64,000 bases of DNA from Agromyces agglutinans (lineage in GTDB: Bacteria > Actinomycetota > Actinomycetes > Actinomycetales > Microbacteriaceae). This document shows, one piece after another, positions 41,653 to 50,018 of this stretch (the stretch's first letter is position 1; each line of letters begins with the position of its first letter). The notes below the pieces were generated by a model. It saw only the letters and a list, made by a program, of their open reading frames with translations. It did not search any database and was not told the DNA's origin. A program made the position numbers and the translations under genes. The stretch covers positions 434,001-498,000 of the forward strand of contig NZ_WJIF01000002.1 in assembly GCF_009647605.1 (NCBI RefSeq), written 5' to 3'.

Positions 41653-42441
41653 GTGCGCGCCGCGGTCTCGATCGGCATCACCGGGCGTGTGCCCGAGGCC
41701 GACGTACGGGCGTTGGCTCCGCGCGTCGAGGCGCTCGGCTTCGATGCCCTCTGGGTCAACGACGTGCCGCACGGGGACTCGCTGGCGGCGCTTCGCGCCG
41801 CGGCATCCGTCACCTCGTCGTTGCGGCTCGCGACCGGGGTGGTTCCGCTCGACCGCCGGCCGGTGGCGTCGCTCGAGTTCGCGGGGCTTCCGGCCGACCG
41901 GCTGACGCTCGGCATCGGCTCGGGAGGCGCCGAGCGTCCGCTCGCGCTGGTGCGGGAAGGGCTCGACGAGCTGCGCACGCGAACCGACGCGGCGATCGTC
42001 GTCGGCGCGCTGGGCCCGCGCATGCGCCGACTCGCCGCCGAGCGTGCCGATGGGCTGCTGCTCAACTGGCTGACGCCCGCCGCAGCGACCGAGGCGATGG
42101 CCGACCTGCGACGCGATGCGGGCACCGTTCGGTCGGGCGCGCGTCGGCCACGGGGCATCCTCTACGTGCGCACCATCGCCGACCAGGCGGCACGGCCGGC
42201 GCTCGAGGAGGAGGCCGCGCGGTACGCGGCCGTTCCCGCGTACGCGGCGAACTTCGAGCGGCAGGGCGTCGCGGCGATCGACGCGACGCTCGCGACGGCC
42301 GACGGGCTCGCCGCGTACGACGTGGTCGACGAGCTCGTGCTCCGTGCGATCACGCCGACCGGGTCACTCGCCGAGTTGCAGCGGTTCGTGGAGACCGTGG
42401 CCGAGTGGATCGGGCCGGAGCGCGACGAGTCGACGGGCTAG
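41653..42441 (+). CDS. LLM-class (luciferase-like) flavin-dependent oxidoreductase, short form
   Basis: 262 residues, shorter than the ~330 of most luciferase-like enzymes. VPEADVRALAPRVEALGFDALWVNDVPHGDS and LRLATGVVPLDRRP match the F420/FMN luciferase barrel start; the middle has DRLTLGIGSGG; then VGALGPRMRRLAAERADGLLLNWL. GTG 41653 follows the purM stop by 5 nt, so the two are co-transcribed. Substrate and cofactor (F420 or FMN) cannot be told. Its stop overlaps a convergent gene at CTAG. Confidence 0.78.
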   Translation: MRAAVSIGITGRVPEADVRALAPRVEALGFDALWVNDVPHGDSLAALRAAASVTSSLRLATGVVPLDRRPVASLEFAGLPADRLTLGIGSGGAERPLALVREGLDELRTRTDAAIVVGALGPRMRRLAAERADGLLLNWLTPAAATEAMADLRRDAGTVRSGARRPRGILYVRTIADQAARPALEEEAARYAAVPAYAANFERQGVAAIDATLATADGLAAYDVVDELVLRAITPTGSLAELQRFVETVAEWIGPERDESTG

Positions 42442-42629
42442 CGCGCCGAACGCCGGAACGACCCGACCGGGATCATCGGAAGCGCGAGGCTGAGCAGCAG
42501 CGCGAGCGGCCACCACTGCGACGTGAGCAGGGCCGCGACCACGCCGAAGAGCGCGATGACGACGACGCTCGCCCACGCGTACGCACGCCGACGACGGGTG
42601 AACGACTCGCGGCCGGCTGCATCCGTCAT
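42438..42629 (-). CDS. Small two-helix membrane protein
   Basis: 63 residues: basic N-terminus (ESFTRRRR), helix AYAWASVVVIALFGVVAALLT, then WWPLALLLSLALPMIPV and a basic end. ATG 42629 is 7 nt after TAGGGT. Unknown function, but the reading frame has a clean start, a plausible promoter and shares a CTAG stop with the LLM gene on the other strand. Confidence 0.6.
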   Translation of the reverse strand: MTDAAGRESFTRRRRAYAWASVVVIALFGVVAALLTSQWWPLALLLSLALPMIPVGSFRRSAR

Positions 42630-42689
42630 GCTCGCCACCCTAGCGAAGGGCCGCGAGCCGTGTGAAGTGCTCGGTGGTCGGAGATGCGG

Positions 42690-42890
42690 TCAGCGGTGGG
42701 AGCTGTCGCCGGGGACGTACGTGTCGTCGTCGGCGTCGTACTCAGCCCACTTCGCCGCCTCGTCACTGTAATCGTCATGCTGCGAGCTCGTGAGCTCGCG
42801 CTCAAGCGCGTTGTAGTCGGTGTTCGGGCTGAAGTACTTCAGCTCTCGAGCGACTTTCGTGTGCTTGGCTTTCTGACGGCCGCGCCCCAT
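42690..42890 (-). CDS. DUF3073 family protein
   Basis: 66 residues, strongly conserved actinobacterial family: MGRGRQKAKHTKVARELKYFSPNTDYNALERELTS, then an acidic tail (DEAAKWAEYDADDDTYVPG). Basic N-terminus and acidic C-terminus suggest nucleic-acid or ribosome binding, but no function is known. It is the Rv0810c counterpart, found next to purM in mycobacteria, and here 1 kb away from purM. Preceded by a long 5' UTR with a hairpin at 42914. Confidence 0.93.
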   Translation of the reverse strand: MGRGRQKAKHTKVARELKYFSPNTDYNALERELTSSQHDDYSDEAAKWAEYDADDDTYVPGDSSHR

Positions 42891-42913
42891 GCGTGACCCC
42901 CTTACGACTTCTG

Positions 42914-42939
42914 GCCGGGTGGAATGCACTTCACCCGGC
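42914..42939 (-). promoter_or_regulatory. Hairpin in the DUF3073 5' untranslated region
   Basis: GCCGGGTG and CACCCGGC (perfect 8-bp arms, 10-nt loop), 24 nt upstream of the start codon on the minus strand. Further up, CATTAT and TAAACT (about 42950-42980) are -10 candidates, so the hairpin should be transcribed. Confidence 0.5.
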
Positions 42940-43036
42940 TCGCACTGATAATGAACAATCCCTGCCCACGAGTTTAGCACCGCCGGACCTCCTCCCCTGC
43001 GGGCGCTTCACAGGCGCCGCATGCTTCGATAGAGGG

Positions 43037-44218
43037 GTGACGAGTGTGCCCGAGCGAGTGCGGATCGCGGTGATCGGGGCCGGTCAGGCCGGCCTCTCCG
43101 TGGCCTTCTACCTCCGACGGTTCGAGCTCGTCGCCGACGAGGATTTCGTCATGCTCGACCGGGCCCCCGGGCCCGGCGGTGCCTGGCAGCACCGGTGGTC
43201 GTCGCTGAAGCTCGGCACCGCGCACCGCGTCAACGACCTGCCCGGCATGGCCGAGCTCGGCCTCAGCTTCGACACCGCCGATCGCTCGCTTCCGGCGAAG
43301 GAGGTCGTGGCCGACTACTACGGCCGCTTCGAGGAGCACTTCGACCTGCGGGTGCACCGGCCGATGCAGGTGCGGCGGGTCGAGAACGACGGCGCCGACC
43401 TGCGCCTCACCTACGAGGACCACTCGCCGCGGCCCGTCGAGGAGCAGCGCTCGCGCGGCTTCTTCGGCCGCCGCCGCAAGACCTTCGAGGTGGCGGCGCC
43501 CTCGTTCCCGCAGCACACGCTGCGCGCGAGCTTCCTCGTCAACGCGACGGGCACCTGGGGCTCGCCGTTCGTGCCGTTCTACCCGGGCATGAGCGACTTC
43601 CACGGCCGGCACCTGCACACCTCCGACTTCATCGACGCCGAGGACTTCCGCGACCAGAACGTGGTCGTCGTCGGAGGCGGCACATCGGCGATCGGGTTCA
43701 TGCTCGAGCTCGAGGGCGTCGCGGCGAACCTCACGTGGGTCTCGCGCCGCCCGATCGACTGGCTCGACCGCCAGGAGCTCGACCTCGAAGGGGCATCCGC
43801 CGCCGTCGCGATGCAGGACGAAGCGGCGCGGTCCGGCCGCGCCCTGCCCTCGATCGTCAGCGGCACGGGCGTGCCGAAGAGCCGCCGCATCGCGGCCGGC
43901 ATCGAGCGCGGCCTGCTCGTCGCCAAGCCGATGTTCGACCGCATCGAGGCCGACCGCGTGGTCTGGAACGACGGCCCGGGCTCGACGAGCACCGAGGCGA
44001 AGGCCGACGCGATCATCTGGGCGACGGGGTTCCGCCCCGAGCTGCGCCACCTCTCGCCGCTGCGACTGCGCGAGAAGGCGGGCGGCGTGACGATCGGCCA
44101 GGGCGCGTCGTGGTCGGACCCGCGCATCTTCCTCGCGGGCTACGGGCCGCAGGCGTCGACGATCGGCGCGAACCGCGCGGGCCGCATGATCGCGCGGCAG
44201 ATCATGGCGATGCTGTAG
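43037..44218 (+). CDS. FAD-dependent, NAD(P)-binding monooxygenase-like flavoprotein (CzcO type)
   Basis: 393 residues. FAD-binding GxGxxG in VAVIGAGQAGLSVAFYLRR-like start (residues ~8-28), the flavoprotein GGAWQHRWSSLKLGTAH, NAD(P) site VVVVGGGTSAIGFMLEL, and ATGTWGSPFVPFYPG and ATGFRPEL of the CzcO/YhhW class. Reaction unknown. GTG 43037 stands 6 nt after TTCGAT. Convergent with the EamA exporter, overlapping its 3' end by 17 nt. Confidence 0.87.
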   Translation: MTSVPERVRIAVIGAGQAGLSVAFYLRRFELVADEDFVMLDRAPGPGGAWQHRWSSLKLGTAHRVNDLPGMAELGLSFDTADRSLPAKEVVADYYGRFEEHFDLRVHRPMQVRRVENDGADLRLTYEDHSPRPVEEQRSRGFFGRRRKTFEVAAPSFPQHTLRASFLVNATGTWGSPFVPFYPGMSDFHGRHLHTSDFIDAEDFRDQNVVVVGGGTSAIGFMLELEGVAANLTWVSRRPIDWLDRQELDLEGASAAVAMQDEAARSGRALPSIVSGTGVPKSRRIAAGIERGLLVAKPMFDRIEADRVVWNDGPGSTSTEAKADAIIWATGFRPELRHLSPLRLREKAGGVTIGQGASWSDPRIFLAGYGPQASTIGANRAGRMIARQIMAML

Positions 44219-45092
44219 GCGGGAGCGGTGGCGTTGCGCGCTGGGCCGTGCGCACGGCGCCGATGGATGCCGCGACGACGAGTCCGACCGCGACGACCGC
44301 GACGCCCGTGAACGTCTGGCCGAGCAGCACGAGCCCGGCGACGGTCGCCATCGCCGGCGCGAGGCTCATCAGCACGGCGAACGTCGACGCCGGCAGGCGC
44401 CGCAGGGCGATGAGCTCGAGCGCGTAGGGGATCGACGTGCTGAGCAGCGCGACCGCGGCGCCGAGCGCGAGCACCTCGGGGCGCACGAGCACGGCGCCCG
44501 AGGCGGCGACGCCGAACGGCAGGATCGCGACCGCGCCGATCGCGAGCGCGATCGCGAGCCCGTCGAGCCCGGGGAACCCGCGGCCCGTGCGGGCCGACAG
44601 GAGGATGTACGCCGCCCAGGTCGCGCCGGTCGCGGCGGCGAGCACGACTCCGAGCGGGTCGAGGTGGCCGAAGCTGCCCTGCCCGAGCAGCGCGACGCCG
44701 ACCGCGGCCAGCACCGCCCACAGCCAGGCGCTCGCCCGACGGCTCGCGAACACCGACAGCACGAGCGGCCCGAGCACCTCGATCGTGACCGCGGCGCCGA
44801 GCGGGATGCGCTCGAGCGAGAGGTAGAAGAGCGCGTTCATCAGGGCGAGCACGAGGCCGAACGCGGTGACCGTCGCCCACGCTCGGCGCGAGTGGCCGCG
44901 CAACGTCGGACGGGCGATGAGCAGCAGCACGATCGCCGAGAACACCAGCCGCAGCGCGACCATGCCGATCGCGCCCGTGGTGGGGAAGAGGAGCACGGCG
45001 ATCGAGGCGCCGACCTCCTGGCACGCCAAGCCGGCGACGACGAACACGACGGCCGCGCCGCGGCCGCTCCTCGCCTCCCGTGCGCTGGTCAC
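44202..45092 (-). CDS. EamA/RhtA-type DMT superfamily exporter
   Basis: 296 residues, about ten helices in two EamA repeats: AVVFVVAGLACQEVGASIAVLLF (helix 1) and GVVLAAATGATWAAYILLSARTGRGFPG (start of second repeat). RhtA-like proteins export amino acids or metabolites. GTG 45092 stands 6 nt from TAACGT (45099-45104), so leaderless. Divergent from the GH127 gene (172 nt). The far tail is short and polar. Confidence 0.87.
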   Translation of the reverse strand: MTSAREARSGRGAAVVFVVAGLACQEVGASIAVLLFPTTGAIGMVALRLVFSAIVLLLIARPTLRGHSRRAWATVTAFGLVLALMNALFYLSLERIPLGAAVTIEVLGPLVLSVFASRRASAWLWAVLAAVGVALLGQGSFGHLDPLGVVLAAATGATWAAYILLSARTGRGFPGLDGLAIALAIGAVAILPFGVAASGAVLVRPEVLALGAAVALLSTSIPYALELIALRRLPASTFAVLMSLAPAMATVAGLVLLGQTFTGVAVVAVGLVVAASIGAVRTAQRATPPLPPTASP

Positions 45093-45171
45093 GAAGCGAC
45101 GTTACCTTCCGGATGCCCCGAGCCCGGGTGTTTCGGGCGTGTAACGACCTGCAGGATCTGCGTCCCGGACC

Positions 45172-45202
45172 TTGACGCGGCCGCCGTGCGGGTGCGTAAT
45201 AT
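45172..45202 (+). promoter_or_regulatory. Candidate promoter of the GH127-transporter operon
   Basis: TTGACG (45172-45177), then TAATAT (45197-45202) after 19 bp. The -10 hexamer lies inside the first copy of the 12-bp operator-like element, so a bound regulator would block RNA polymerase. Confidence 0.5.
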
Positions 45203-45207
45203 GTCAC
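45196..45207 (+). promoter_or_regulatory. Operator-like 12-mer, copy 1
   Basis: GTAATATGTCAC. Identical to copy 2 (23 bp further) and, in reverse, to the copy ahead of the second operon at 56460. Confidence 0.75.
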
Positions 45208-45218
45208 CCACTATTTCT

Positions 45219-45230
45219 GTAATATGTCAC
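45219..45230 (+). promoter_or_regulatory. Operator-like 12-mer, copy 2
   Basis: GTAATATGTCAC, 23 bp (about two helical turns) from copy 1 and 35 bp before the GH127 start codon. Probable site for the GntR/FadR protein encoded at 55739. Confidence 0.75.
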
Positions 45231-45264
45231 GTCGTACACCGTCGTACCGAACAGGAGCCCGCGC

Positions 45265-47310
45265 ATGTCCCAGCCAGCACCCGCCGTCCGAGACCTCGGC
45301 AGGGCCGCGGCCGTGCGCCCGACCCGCGGCGGTCGCCGCCCGCTCGGCACCGCGGAGGTCGCGATCACGGGCGGATCGCTCGCCGGTTGGCAGGCCCGCA
45401 ACCGCGGCGCGACGGTCGCGCACGTCGTCGAGCAGCTGCGCCTCGCCGGCAACCTCGACAACCTGCGGCGCATCGCCGAGCCGAACGGCCCGGCCGCGAC
45501 CGAGCCGTTCCGCGGTCGCTACCCGTTCCTCGACACCGACGTGTTCAAGACGCTCGAGGGCCTCGCGTACGAGCTGGCGCGCGACGGGGCATCCGGGTAT
45601 GTGGCTTCGCACGGCGGGGCCTCCCGCGACGACGCCGCCGGCGACGAGGCATCCGTTCGCGAGTTCTACGAGGAGGCCGTCGACCTCATCGAGCGCGCGC
45701 AGCGCGACGACGGCTACCTCAACAGCCACTTCCAGGCACCCGACATCGAGCGCGAGCCGTGGTCGGATCTCGCCTGGGGGCACGAGCTGTACAACCTCGG
45801 GCACCTCATCCAGGCCGCGGTCGCGGCCAACCGCCAGCTCGGCGACGACCGGCTGCTGCGCGTCGCGATCGCGTTCGCGGACCTCGCCGTCGAGCGCTTC
45901 GGACCCGACGGCGACCCGCAGGTGTGCGGGCACCCAGAGGTCGAGATGGCGCTCGTCGAGCTCACGCGCGAGACCGGCGACGAGCGCTACCTCGAGCTCG
46001 CGAGCCTGTTCGTCGACCGGCGCGGGCACGGCACGGTCGAGCTGAAGATCTTCCCGGCCGAGTACTTCCAGGACGCCGCGCCGCTGCGCGAGCTCGACTC
46101 GGTCACCGGCCACGCGGTGCGCATGGCGTACCTCGCGGCGGGCGCCGCCGACATCGCCCTCGAGCGCGGCGACGCCGGGCTGCTCGGCGCCCTCGAGCGG
46201 CTCTGGGACGACATGGTCGCCACGAAGCTCTACGTGACGGGCGGCCTCGGCAGCCGGCACTCCGACGAGGCGATCGGCGACCGGTTCGAGCTGCCCAGCG
46301 AGCGCTCCTACAGCGAGACCTGCGCCGCCATCGCCGTGATGCAGTGGGCCTGGCGGATGTACCTCGCCGACGGGCAGGCGAAGTACCTCGACGTGTTCGA
46401 GACCGTGCTCTACAACGCCTACGCGGTCGGCATCTCCGACGACGGTCGCGCGTTCTTCTACGACAACCCGCTGCAGCGCCGCCCCGACCACCAGCAGCGC
46501 ACGGGCGCCGAGACGCACGGCGAGCTGCTGCGACGCGGATGGTTCGTCTGCCCGTGCTGCCCGCCCAACATCATCCGCTGGACGGCGCAGCTGCAGGACC
46601 ACGTCGCCGCGCTCGTCGATGGCGAGCTCCAGCTCGCGCAGTACGCCACGGGGCGCATCGAGGTCGACGGCCTCGCGCTCGAGGTCGAGACCGAGTACCC
46701 GTGGGACGCCGCCGTGCGCATCCGGGTCGAGGCCGCCGGCGAGGACGCGCCGCGCCTCGCGCTGCGCGTGCCGGGCTGGTGCCGCGGGGCAACCGTCACC
46801 GTGAACGGCGAGCGGCTGGGCGGCGACGGCCGCACGGTCGCGCCCGGCTGGGTGCGCATCGACCGCGCGCTCGCCGCGGGCGACGTGATCGAGCTCGACC
46901 TGCCGATACCGGCCCGCGCGCTCGGCGCCGACCCGCGTGTGGACGCGCTGCGCGCCTCGGCCGCGGTCGTGCGCGGACCGATCGTGTACTGCGCCGAGCA
47001 GGTCGACCAGGCGGCCGACCTCGACCTCGTCGTGCTGGACCCGGCCGCCGTGCGGGAGGCATCCGCCGACGTCGACCCGATCACGGCCAACACCGACCCG
47101 TCGACACGGACGCTGCGCGTCATCGCCGGCGCGGTCGCCGCGCCGACGGGCGGGCTCTACCCCGAGTTCGGCGCGGCCGACGGCGCTGACGCGGCCGACG
47201 GCGCCGGGGCGGCCGGCGCTCGCACCCCGACCGAGCTGCGGCTCGTGCCGTACCACCTCTGGGGCAACCGCGGCGCCGACGCCATGCGCGTCTGGCTCCG
47301 CACCGCCTGA
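45265..47310 (+). CDS. GH127 beta-L-arabinofuranosidase (cytoplasmic)
   Basis: 681 residues. GH127 marks: GRYPFLDTDVFKTLEGLAYEL, DDGYLNSHF, the catalytic SETCAAIAVMQWAWR (acid Glu near 351, zinc Cys near 353), and the zinc cysteines in VCPCCPPNIIRW (near 429-431). The family removes beta-L-arabinofuranose, classically from hydroxyproline-linked chains. No signal peptide or anchor is visible, so it should act after uptake. ATG 45265 has AGGAG about 7 nt upstream. First gene of an operon running to 56407; two operator copies precede it. The tail is Ala/Gly/Asp-rich. Confidence 0.93.
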   Translation: MSQPAPAVRDLGRAAAVRPTRGGRRPLGTAEVAITGGSLAGWQARNRGATVAHVVEQLRLAGNLDNLRRIAEPNGPAATEPFRGRYPFLDTDVFKTLEGLAYELARDGASGYVASHGGASRDDAAGDEASVREFYEEAVDLIERAQRDDGYLNSHFQAPDIEREPWSDLAWGHELYNLGHLIQAAVAANRQLGDDRLLRVAIAFADLAVERFGPDGDPQVCGHPEVEMALVELTRETGDERYLELASLFVDRRGHGTVELKIFPAEYFQDAAPLRELDSVTGHAVRMAYLAAGAADIALERGDAGLLGALERLWDDMVATKLYVTGGLGSRHSDEAIGDRFELPSERSYSETCAAIAVMQWAWRMYLADGQAKYLDVFETVLYNAYAVGISDDGRAFFYDNPLQRRPDHQQRTGAETHGELLRRGWFVCPCCPPNIIRWTAQLQDHVAALVDGELQLAQYATGRIEVDGLALEVETEYPWDAAVRIRVEAAGEDAPRLALRVPGWCRGATVTVNGERLGGDGRTVAPGWVRIDRALAAGDVIELDLPIPARALGADPRVDALRASAAVVRGPIVYCAEQVDQAADLDLVVLDPAAVREASADVDPITANTDPSTRTLRVIAGAVAAPTGGLYPEFGAADGADAADGAGAAGARTPTELRLVPYHLWGNRGADAMRVWLRTA

Positions 47311-47356
47311 CGAACTCCACACGCACCATCCGAACCCCACCAAGAAGGAGATCCAC

Positions 47357-49054
47357 ATGAAGAAAGGCACCGTGTTCATCGGGCTGGCGCTGGCCGGCTC
47401 GCTGGCGCTGACGGGCTGCACCGGCGGTTCCGGCGGCTCGGGCGGTTCCGCCTCGGGCGGGCTCAGCGGCGAGCCCGCGACGGGCGGCACGCTCCGCGTG
47501 CTCCAGAACGCCGACTTCTCGCACCTCGACCCCGCCCAGGGCTTCGACGGCGGCGTGAACAACTTCTACCGGCTGATCTACCGCACCCTCACCACGCAGG
47601 GCGCCGGCGAGGGCGCGGAGGGCACCGAGATCGTGCCCGACCTCGCGACCGAACTCGGCACGCCCAACGAGGACAACACCGTCTGGACCTACACGCTGAA
47701 GGACGACGTCTTCTTCGAGGACGGCACGCCCATCACCAGCAAGGACGTGAAGTTCGGCGTCGAGCGCTCGCTCGACCCGTCGATCTCGATCGGCTCGCCC
47801 TACGCGAAGATCGTGCTCGACATCCCCGAGGGCTACGAGGGCTACTACCTCTCGGGCCCGCTCGACTCGATCGAGACGCCCGACGACCGCACGATCGTGT
47901 TCCACCTGAACCAGCCGTACGCCGACTTCGACGCCGTCGTCGGCCAGGCGCCGTTCACGCCGTTCCCGGCCGACGCCGACGTGACGACGACGAGCATCGA
48001 CCAGCAGCCGATCGCCTCGGGCCCGTACCGGGTGACCGAGTACCAGCGCGGCAGCACCCTCGTGCTCGAGCGCAACGAGCACTGGGACCCCGAGACCGAC
48101 GAGGTGCGCACCGCGGCACCCGACTCGTTCGAGTGGACCTTCGGCCTCGACGCCGCGACGATCGACGAGCGCATGATCGCCGGCCAGGGTGAGGACGCCA
48201 ACGCCATCGCGGGCTCGGTCGCGCCCGCCTCGATCGCGCGCATCCAGACGCCCGAGATCCAGAGCCGCACCGTCGCGGGCCTGCAGGGCTGCACGACGTA
48301 CATGGGCCTGAACACCACGAAGCCCGGCATGGACAACGTGCTCGTGCGCCAGGCGATCAACGTCGCGATGGACAAGGAGGCGGTGAAGGATGCCACGGGC
48401 GGCAGCCAGCTCGCCGACATCGCGACCACGATCATGCCGCCGACCGTCGTCGGGCGCGAGGAGTTCGACCTCTACGGCACCGAGGACCAGACCGGCGACC
48501 CCGAGAAGGCCAAGGAACTGCTCGCCGAGGCCGGCTACCCCGACGGCTTCGAGTTCACGCTCGACATCCGCAACCAGCCCAAGATGCAGGCGCAGGCCGA
48601 GGCCGTGCAGCAGTCGCTCGCGAAGGCGGGCATCACGGTGAACTTCAACCTCATCGACACCTCGACCTACTACGAGGTCATCGGCACCCTGTCGCAGCAG
48701 CACGACGCCGCCATCACGGGCTGGTGCCCCGACTGGCCGACCGGTGCGACCTTCCTGCCGCCGCTGTTCGAGGGCTCGCAGATCTTCGAGAAGGGCAACT
48801 CCAACATCGCGCAGCTGAACGACCCGGCGATCAACGAGCGGATGGCCGAGATCCGGCTCATGACCGACGTCGACGAGGCGAACGCCGCGTGGGGTGCGCT
48901 CGACGAGCAGATCATGGAGCTCGCGCCCCAGGTGCCGCTGCTCTACGAGAAGACCGTCATGGTCGTCGGCGACAACATCGCGGGCGCGTTCAGCCACGCC
49001 GGGTTCTCGGGCGGCATCGACTACGTCTCGGTCGGACTGAAGAGCGCCGAGTAG
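47357..49054 (+). CDS. ABC oligopeptide transporter, solute-binding lipoprotein
   Basis: 565 residues. Lipoprotein signal: KKGTVFIGLALAGSLALTGC (lipobox LTGC), then a Gly/Ser linker; mature part is a cluster-C peptide-binding protein (FSHLDPAQGFDG, ATELGTPNEDNTVWTYTLKDDVFFEDGTPITSKDVKFGVERSLDP, YNVA-type middle, DAAITGWCPDWPTG). ATG 47357 has AAGAAGGAG 7 nt upstream. Followed by two permeases and two ATPases, so the cell has the full importer. From the neighbours, the cargo is inferred to be hydroxyproline-rich glycopeptides. Confidence 0.94.
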   Translation: MKKGTVFIGLALAGSLALTGCTGGSGGSGGSASGGLSGEPATGGTLRVLQNADFSHLDPAQGFDGGVNNFYRLIYRTLTTQGAGEGAEGTEIVPDLATELGTPNEDNTVWTYTLKDDVFFEDGTPITSKDVKFGVERSLDPSISIGSPYAKIVLDIPEGYEGYYLSGPLDSIETPDDRTIVFHLNQPYADFDAVVGQAPFTPFPADADVTTTSIDQQPIASGPYRVTEYQRGSTLVLERNEHWDPETDEVRTAAPDSFEWTFGLDAATIDERMIAGQGEDANAIAGSVAPASIARIQTPEIQSRTVAGLQGCTTYMGLNTTKPGMDNVLVRQAINVAMDKEAVKDATGGSQLADIATTIMPPTVVGREEFDLYGTEDQTGDPEKAKELLAEAGYPDGFEFTLDIRNQPKMQAQAEAVQQSLAKAGITVNFNLIDTSTYYEVIGTLSQQHDAAITGWCPDWPTGATFLPPLFEGSQIFEKGNSNIAQLNDPAINERMAEIRLMTDVDEANAAWGALDEQIMELAPQVPLLYEKTVMVVGDNIAGAFSHAGFSGGIDYVSVGLKSAE

Positions 49055-49058
49055 TCGC

Positions 49059-50018
49059 ATGACCACGGTTCCCAGCGAACTGGCGGTCGAGACCGAGGCG
49101 AAGGGGGCACTGCCTTCGGGCGGTGCCCCCACCCCGGCCCGGCGCGTCCTGCACTCGCTCCGCACGTCTCCGGGCGCGATCGCGAGCATCGTGATCATCG
49201 TCGCGATCGCCCTCATGGCGATCCTCGCGCCCGTGCTCTCGGCCATCACCGGCTGGGACCCGTACGAGTTCGACCCGACCGCGATCGACTCCGACCTCGG
49301 CGGGCTGCCGATCGGGCCGCTCGGCGGGGTGAGCGCCGAGCACTGGTTCGGCGTCGAGCCCGGCAATGGGCGCGACATCTTCATCCGCGTCGCCTACGGC
49401 GCGCAGGTGTCGCTGCTGATCGCGGTCAGCGCGACCCTCGTGACGACCACGATCGGCGTCGTGCTGGGCATGATCGCCGGATACTTCGGCGGCATCGCCG
49501 ACCAGGTGATCTCGCGCGTCATGGACTTCCTGATGGCGTTCCCGACGCTGATCTTCATGATCGCGCTGCTCTCGGCGCTGCCGGCGGGCAACCGGCCCGC
49601 GCTGCTCGTGATCGTGCTGAGCATCTTCGGCTGGCCGTACACGGCGCGCATCATCCGGGGGCAGACGATGTCGCTGCGCAACAGCGAGTTCGTCGAGGCC
49701 GCCCGCGCCTCGGGCGCGAAGCCGCTGCGCATCGCGTTCCGCGAGGTGCTGCCGAACCTGCGCGGCACGATCATCGTGCTCGCGACCCTCGCGGTGCCGG
49801 GCTACATCGGCACCGAGGCGGGGCTCTCGTTCCTGGGCGTCGGCGTGACCCCGCCGACCCCGTCGTGGGGTCAGATGATCTCGACCGCGGTCGGCTGGTA
49901 CGCGGTCGACCCGATGTACTTCCTGATCCCCGGCACGTTCCTCTTCCTCACGGTCTTCGCGTTCACCGTCCTCGGCGACCACCTGCGCAAGGCCCTCGAC
50001 ACGGGAGACGCCGCCTGA
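49059..50018 (+). CDS. ABC oligopeptide transporter permease (DppC/OppC type)
   Basis: 319 residues, about six helices. N-terminal helix ASIVIIVAIALMAILAPVLSAIT; the EAA loop that contacts the ATPase is EAARASGAKPLRIAFREVLPN; YIGTEAGLSFLGVGVTPPTPSWG is typical of DppC. ATG 49059 starts 4 nt after the binding-protein stop. Its stop overlaps the next start by one base (TGATG). DppC-before-DppB order is less usual. Confidence 0.93.
   Translation: MTTVPSELAVETEAKGALPSGGAPTPARRVLHSLRTSPGAIASIVIIVAIALMAILAPVLSAITGWDPYEFDPTAIDSDLGGLPIGPLGGVSAEHWFGVEPGNGRDIFIRVAYGAQVSLLIAVSATLVTTTIGVVLGMIAGYFGGIADQVISRVMDFLMAFPTLIFMIALLSALPAGNRPALLVIVLSIFGWPYTARIIRGQTMSLRNSEFVEAARASGAKPLRIAFREVLPNLRGTIIVLATLAVPGYIGTEAGLSFLGVGVTPPTPSWGQMISTAVGWYAVDPMYFLIPGTFLFLTVFAFTVLGDHLRKALDTGDAA

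Noticed and set aside
45265-45330. Signal peptide on the GH127 enzyme
   Set aside because: The N-terminus (SQPAPAVRDLGRAAAVRPTRGG) has no hydrophobic core or cleavage site.
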